This document shows positions 61,815 to 64,000 of a stretch of DNA of 64,000 bases, piece after piece. The DNA is from Limnohabitans sp. TEGF004 (GTDB lineage: Bacteria > Pseudomonadota > Gammaproteobacteria > Burkholderiales > Burkholderiaceae_C), in contig NZ_AP027056.1 of the NCBI RefSeq assembly GCF_027924965.1, positions 2,046,001-2,110,000 of the forward strand, given 5' to 3'. Made by a program: the position numbers and the translations under genes. A model generated the notes under the pieces. The model was not told the DNA's origin, searched no databases, and saw nothing but the letters and a program-made list of their open reading frames with translations. Within the stretch, counting starts at the first letter, position 1, and the number at the start of each line of letters is the position of its first letter.

Positions 61815-62660
61815 TCACTGACGTGCCGTGCGCACGTTGGACGGCATGGCCTGCGGGTGGCTGGTGCGCCACGGGTTGATGTCTAAGCCACCGCGGCGCG
61901 TGTAGCGCGCATACACCTCTAAGCGCAACGGTTTGCAACGGCGTGTGATGTCCATGAAGATGCGCTCCACACATTGCTCATGAAACTCGTTGTGGTTTCT
62001 AAAGCTCACGATGTAACGCAACAAACCCGCTTGGTCAATTTGCGGGCCGGTGTAGCTGATGCGCACACTGCCCCAATCAGGCTGGCCCGTGACCAAGCAA
62101 TTGCTTTTGAGCAAATTGCTGGTCAAGGTTTCATTGGTGGGTGCTTCGTTGAAATTGGCCGTCAGCAACTCGGGATTGGGTTGGTATTGGTCGCACTCCA
62201 AATCCAAACGGTCAAGACTGAGACCATCCAACTCATGCACAGGCTCGCGGTCAAAGCTCTCGGGCAGCACCAGTTGCACACCCACACTCGCTTTGACGGC
62301 TTCGCCATGCCAAATGCTCGCGCTCAAGTCTTGACGCAAACGCGTTTGCAACTCGGCCACATCGTCGATGCGCGTGTTGTTGAAACTGTTCAAGTACAGC
62401 TTGAACGATTTGCTCTCAATGATGTGCGTGGACTCTGCAGGCACGGTGATGCGCGCCAAAGCCACTTGCGGCTTACCGCGTGTGTTGAGCCAGCTCAGCT
62501 CATACGCCGTCCACAAGTCAGCACCAAAAAATGGCGGCTGGCCAGTGATGCCAATTTCATCGCGTTTGGTTTGACGCGGAATGGGAAACAACAGCGATGC
62601 GTCGTACTGGTCCACATACGACGACGATTTACCCAGTTGTGATTGTTCAGGGGTGTTCAT
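61815..62660 (-). CDS. queF: NADPH-dependent 7-cyano-7-deazaguanine reductase
   Basis: Encodes 281 residues, the long (YqcD) two-domain form. It reduces preQ0 to preQ1 for queuosine. The signature [19 protein letters not shown] and catalytic Cys188 in [17 protein letters not shown] are present, with [17 protein letters not shown] later. It starts 4 bp after the yaaA stop on the same strand. Confidence 0.95.
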   Translation of the reverse strand: MNTPEQSQLGKSSSYVDQYDASLLFPIPRQTKRDEIGITGQPPFFGADLWTAYELSWLNTRGKPQVALARITVPAESTHIIESKSFKLYLNSFNNTRIDDVAELQTRLRQDLSASIWHGEAVKASVGVQLVLPESFDREPVHELDGLSLDRLDLECDQYQPNPELLTANFNEAPTNETLTSNLLKSNCLVTGQPDWGSVRISYTGPQIDQAGLLRYIVSFRNHNEFHEQCVERIFMDITRRCKPLRLEVYARYTRRGGLDINPWRTSHPQAMPSNVRTARQ

Positions 62661-62664
62661 TGAT

Positions 62665-63441
62665 TCAAGCCTCTAATTTGCGGCGGAACACTTTGCGGTC
62701 TGGCTCTGAGACCGAGGCATCAAACGCATAGCCTTCGAGGTTGAAGCCTTCGAGGCCTTTGGGTGTTTTGACTTGGTGCGTCACGGCATAGCGCGTCATC
62801 AATCCGCGCGCACGCTTGGCGTTGAAGCTGATGATTTTGTATTTGCCGCCTTTGTAGTCTTCAAACACGCACTCAATCACGCGCGCTTTGAGGGCTTTGC
62901 GGTCCACCGATTTGAAATACTCTTGCGAAGCCAAGTTGACGATGATGGGCTCACGCTCACCGTTCAAACGTTCGTTCAAATAATCGGCAATCTGTGTGCC
63001 CCAAAATTTGTAGAGGTTGTTGCCTTTGTCGTTGGCCAGTGAGGTGCCCATTTCTAAGCGGTAAGGCTGCATCCAGTCGAGGGGGCGCAGCACGCCGTAG
63101 AGGCCACTCAAAATCGCCACGTGTTCTTGCGCCCAGTCCAAGTCTTTGGGTTTCAAAGTTTTGGCATCCAAGCCTTCGTACACGTCGCCGTTGAAAGCGA
63201 GCACCGCTTGCTTGGAATTTTTCGTGGTGAATTTGGGGCTCCACGCTTGGTAGCGCGCCACGTTCAAGCTAGAGAGTGCATCGCTCAAGCTCATCAAGCT
63301 GGCAATGTCTTGCGGTGATTTTTCTTTGAGCACATCAATCAACTCGGCCGACTGCTTCATAAACAGCGGCTGTGTGTGCGGCACGTCACCCGCAGGGGTG
63401 TCGTAGTCGAGGGCTTTGGCGGGTGAGAGCAAGAACAACAT
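62665..63441 (-). CDS. yaaA: Peroxide stress protein YaaA (DUF328)
   Basis: Encodes 258 residues from [14 protein letters not shown] (63441), the family N-terminus. It limits free iron under peroxide stress. Later family marks: [55 protein letters not shown] and [27 protein letters not shown] terminator for the upstream peptide-binding-protein gene ends only a few bases before the ATG, so yaaA-queF either has its promoter overlapping that hairpin or depends on read-through. Confidence 0.94.
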   Translation of the reverse strand: MLFLLSPAKALDYDTPAGDVPHTQPLFMKQSAELIDVLKEKSPQDIASLMSLSDALSSLNVARYQAWSPKFTTKNSKQAVLAFNGDVYEGLDAKTLKPKDLDWAQEHVAILSGLYGVLRPLDWMQPYRLEMGTSLANDKGNNLYKFWGTQIADYLNERLNGEREPIIVNLASQEYFKSVDRKALKARVIECVFEDYKGGKYKIISFNAKRARGLMTRYAVTHQVKTPKGLEGFNLEGYAFDASVSEPDRKVFRRKLEA

Positions 63442-63442
63442 A

Positions 63443-63469
63443 AGAAAAAAAGGCTTCACAAGGAAGCCT
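63443..63469 (-). terminator. Intrinsic terminator between SBP gene and yaaA
   Basis: Minus strand: AGGCTTC (63469-63463) / GAAGCCT (63457-63451), loop CTTGT, then a run of seven to eight T residues ending next to the yaaA ATG. Confidence 0.85.
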
Positions 63470-63502
63470 GAATTATGCGGTGCATGCTGTGTCCGTTCAC
63501 GG

Positions 63503-64000
63503 CTAAGGCTGCTGCACCAAATCAACACCATAAAACCAATGCCGCCCCAGCGCCGTGATGTGAAAACCTTTCACCTCGGCACGCAGCACCTTGTATTGGT
63601 TGGCATGGGCAATGGTCAGCCAAGGTGCCTGTTCTTTAAAGATCAATTGCGCTTGCTCATACAGGTGGGTACGTTCGCTTTGGTCCAACGAGGTTTTGGC
63701 TTTTTTCACCAAATCGTCGTAGCTGGCATTGCAAAAACGTGCGAGGTTGTTGCCATCCACCGCATCGCAGCTGAGCAAGGTGTTGAGGAAGTTATCCGGG
63801 TCGCCGTTGTCGCCCGTCCATCCATACAACACCATGTCATGCTCGCCCGTACGCGCGCGTTGGAAATACTCAGACCAGTTGTGGGTTTTGACCGTGACGC
63901 GTACCCCGATTTCGGCCAAGTCTTCTTGAATGAGTTTGGCCACAGCGATGGCGTCGGGCATGTAAGGGCGCTGCACGTCCATGGCCCACAAATCGACACT
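63503..64000 (-). CDS. Peptide/nickel-type ABC substrate-binding protein, 5' truncated
   Basis: The frame is open to the window edge on the minus strand; 166 C-terminal residues are visible. The text matches SBP family 5 (DppA/OppA): VAKLIQEDLAEIGVRVTVKT, then MVLYGWTGDNGDPDNFLNTLLSCDA, ARFCNASYDDLVKKAKTSLDQ and the ending PWLTIAHANQYKVLRAEVKGFHI. The GDNGDPDNFL and ANQ/KVLRAEVKGF pieces are close to dipeptide-binding DppA. Permease and ATPase genes would lie outside the window or elsewhere. Confidence 0.88.
   Translation of the reverse strand, partial: SVDLWAMDVQRPYMPDAIAVAKLIQEDLAEIGVRVTVKTHNWSEYFQRARTGEHDMVLYGWTGDNGDPDNFLNTLLSCDAVDGNNLARFCNASYDDLVKKAKTSLDQSERTHLYEQAQLIFKEQAPWLTIAHANQYKVLRAEVKGFHITALGRHWFYGVDLVQQP

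Overview
The window is a chromosomal segment of a betaproteobacterium, order Burkholderiales, most likely a freshwater Comamonadaceae (Limnohabitans/Rhodoferax-like). This is inferred from gene order and protein style: yqgE-yqgF-pyrR-pyrB-pyrC'-plsC, rpmF-plsX-fabHDG-acpP-fabF, mucD-lepA-lepB-rnc-era-recO-pdxJ-acpS-nagZ, hemCDXY, an rluC/rne divergent pair, a Bug-type solute-binding protein and a Burkholderiales-type DinB. Coding density is high. I see no tRNA or rRNA gene, no insertion sequence, no prophage and no CRISPR array.

Layout. 1-4953 is the accessory-looking part. It holds a 5'-truncated sulfide dehydrogenase flavoprotein (fccB type) and a secreted DsrE-like protein, closed by a terminator. 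Next come a 59-residue tail-anchored membrane protein and, convergent to it, a winged-helix regulator, a FixJ-type response regulator, a MASE1 histidine kinase and an ArsR-type repressor with four cysteines. 4969-9656 is the overlapping pyrimidine operon, whose dihydroorotase has lost its metal ligands. 9679-16627 mixes photolyase, rubredoxin, a ThiD-like kinase, hemL and an RhlE-like helicase. 16637-19500 is purH, fis and dusB; 19637-24571 holds yqaA, lysS, a Bug protein and nagZ. 24588-39749 is a long minus-strand housekeeping run of translation, ribosome-biogenesis, vitamin B6 and fatty acid genes. 39776-44310 has maf, an RsmI paralogue, sppA, a Rieske protein, gph and rluC. 44311-47969 is rne with a long leader. 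48066-52273 is hemY-hemX-hemD-hemC. 52439-58393 has argH, a DUF2127 protein, pfkB, an FMN hydroxyacid dehydrogenase, an orphan RskA-like domain and dinB. 58448-61804 is a three-gene sensory operon (PhnD-like binding protein, histidine kinase, HD-GYP regulator). queF, yaaA and a truncated peptide-binding protein finish the window.

The most interesting signal is a duplicated promoter/operator. At 1602-1660 (+) and 2292-2350 (-) the same three elements occur with identical spacing: a palindrome TACGG-N6-CCGTA, 8 bp, ATCGAATTTTCAAA, 11 bp, TTTCTACAGT. They sit upstream of the small membrane protein gene and the convergent winged-helix gene, next to genes for a NarL/FixJ-type response regulator and its likely kinase. 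The 16-bp palindrome has the 7-2-7 geometry such regulators use. I infer a compact, apparently undescribed two-component regulon in which the kinase/regulator pair drives a small membrane protein and a winged-helix protein beside sulfide-oxidation genes.

Other notable points: the usual rpoE-rseA-rseB block between fabF and mucD is absent; a strong hairpin terminator covers the start codon of the small membrane-protein gene between them; the mucD-lepA gap holds a 16-bp perfect palindrome and a perfect DnaA box; and an RskA-type anti-sigma domain stands alone without a zinc-finger domain or sigma factor. Assignments are from reading translations and motifs; no database search was run.
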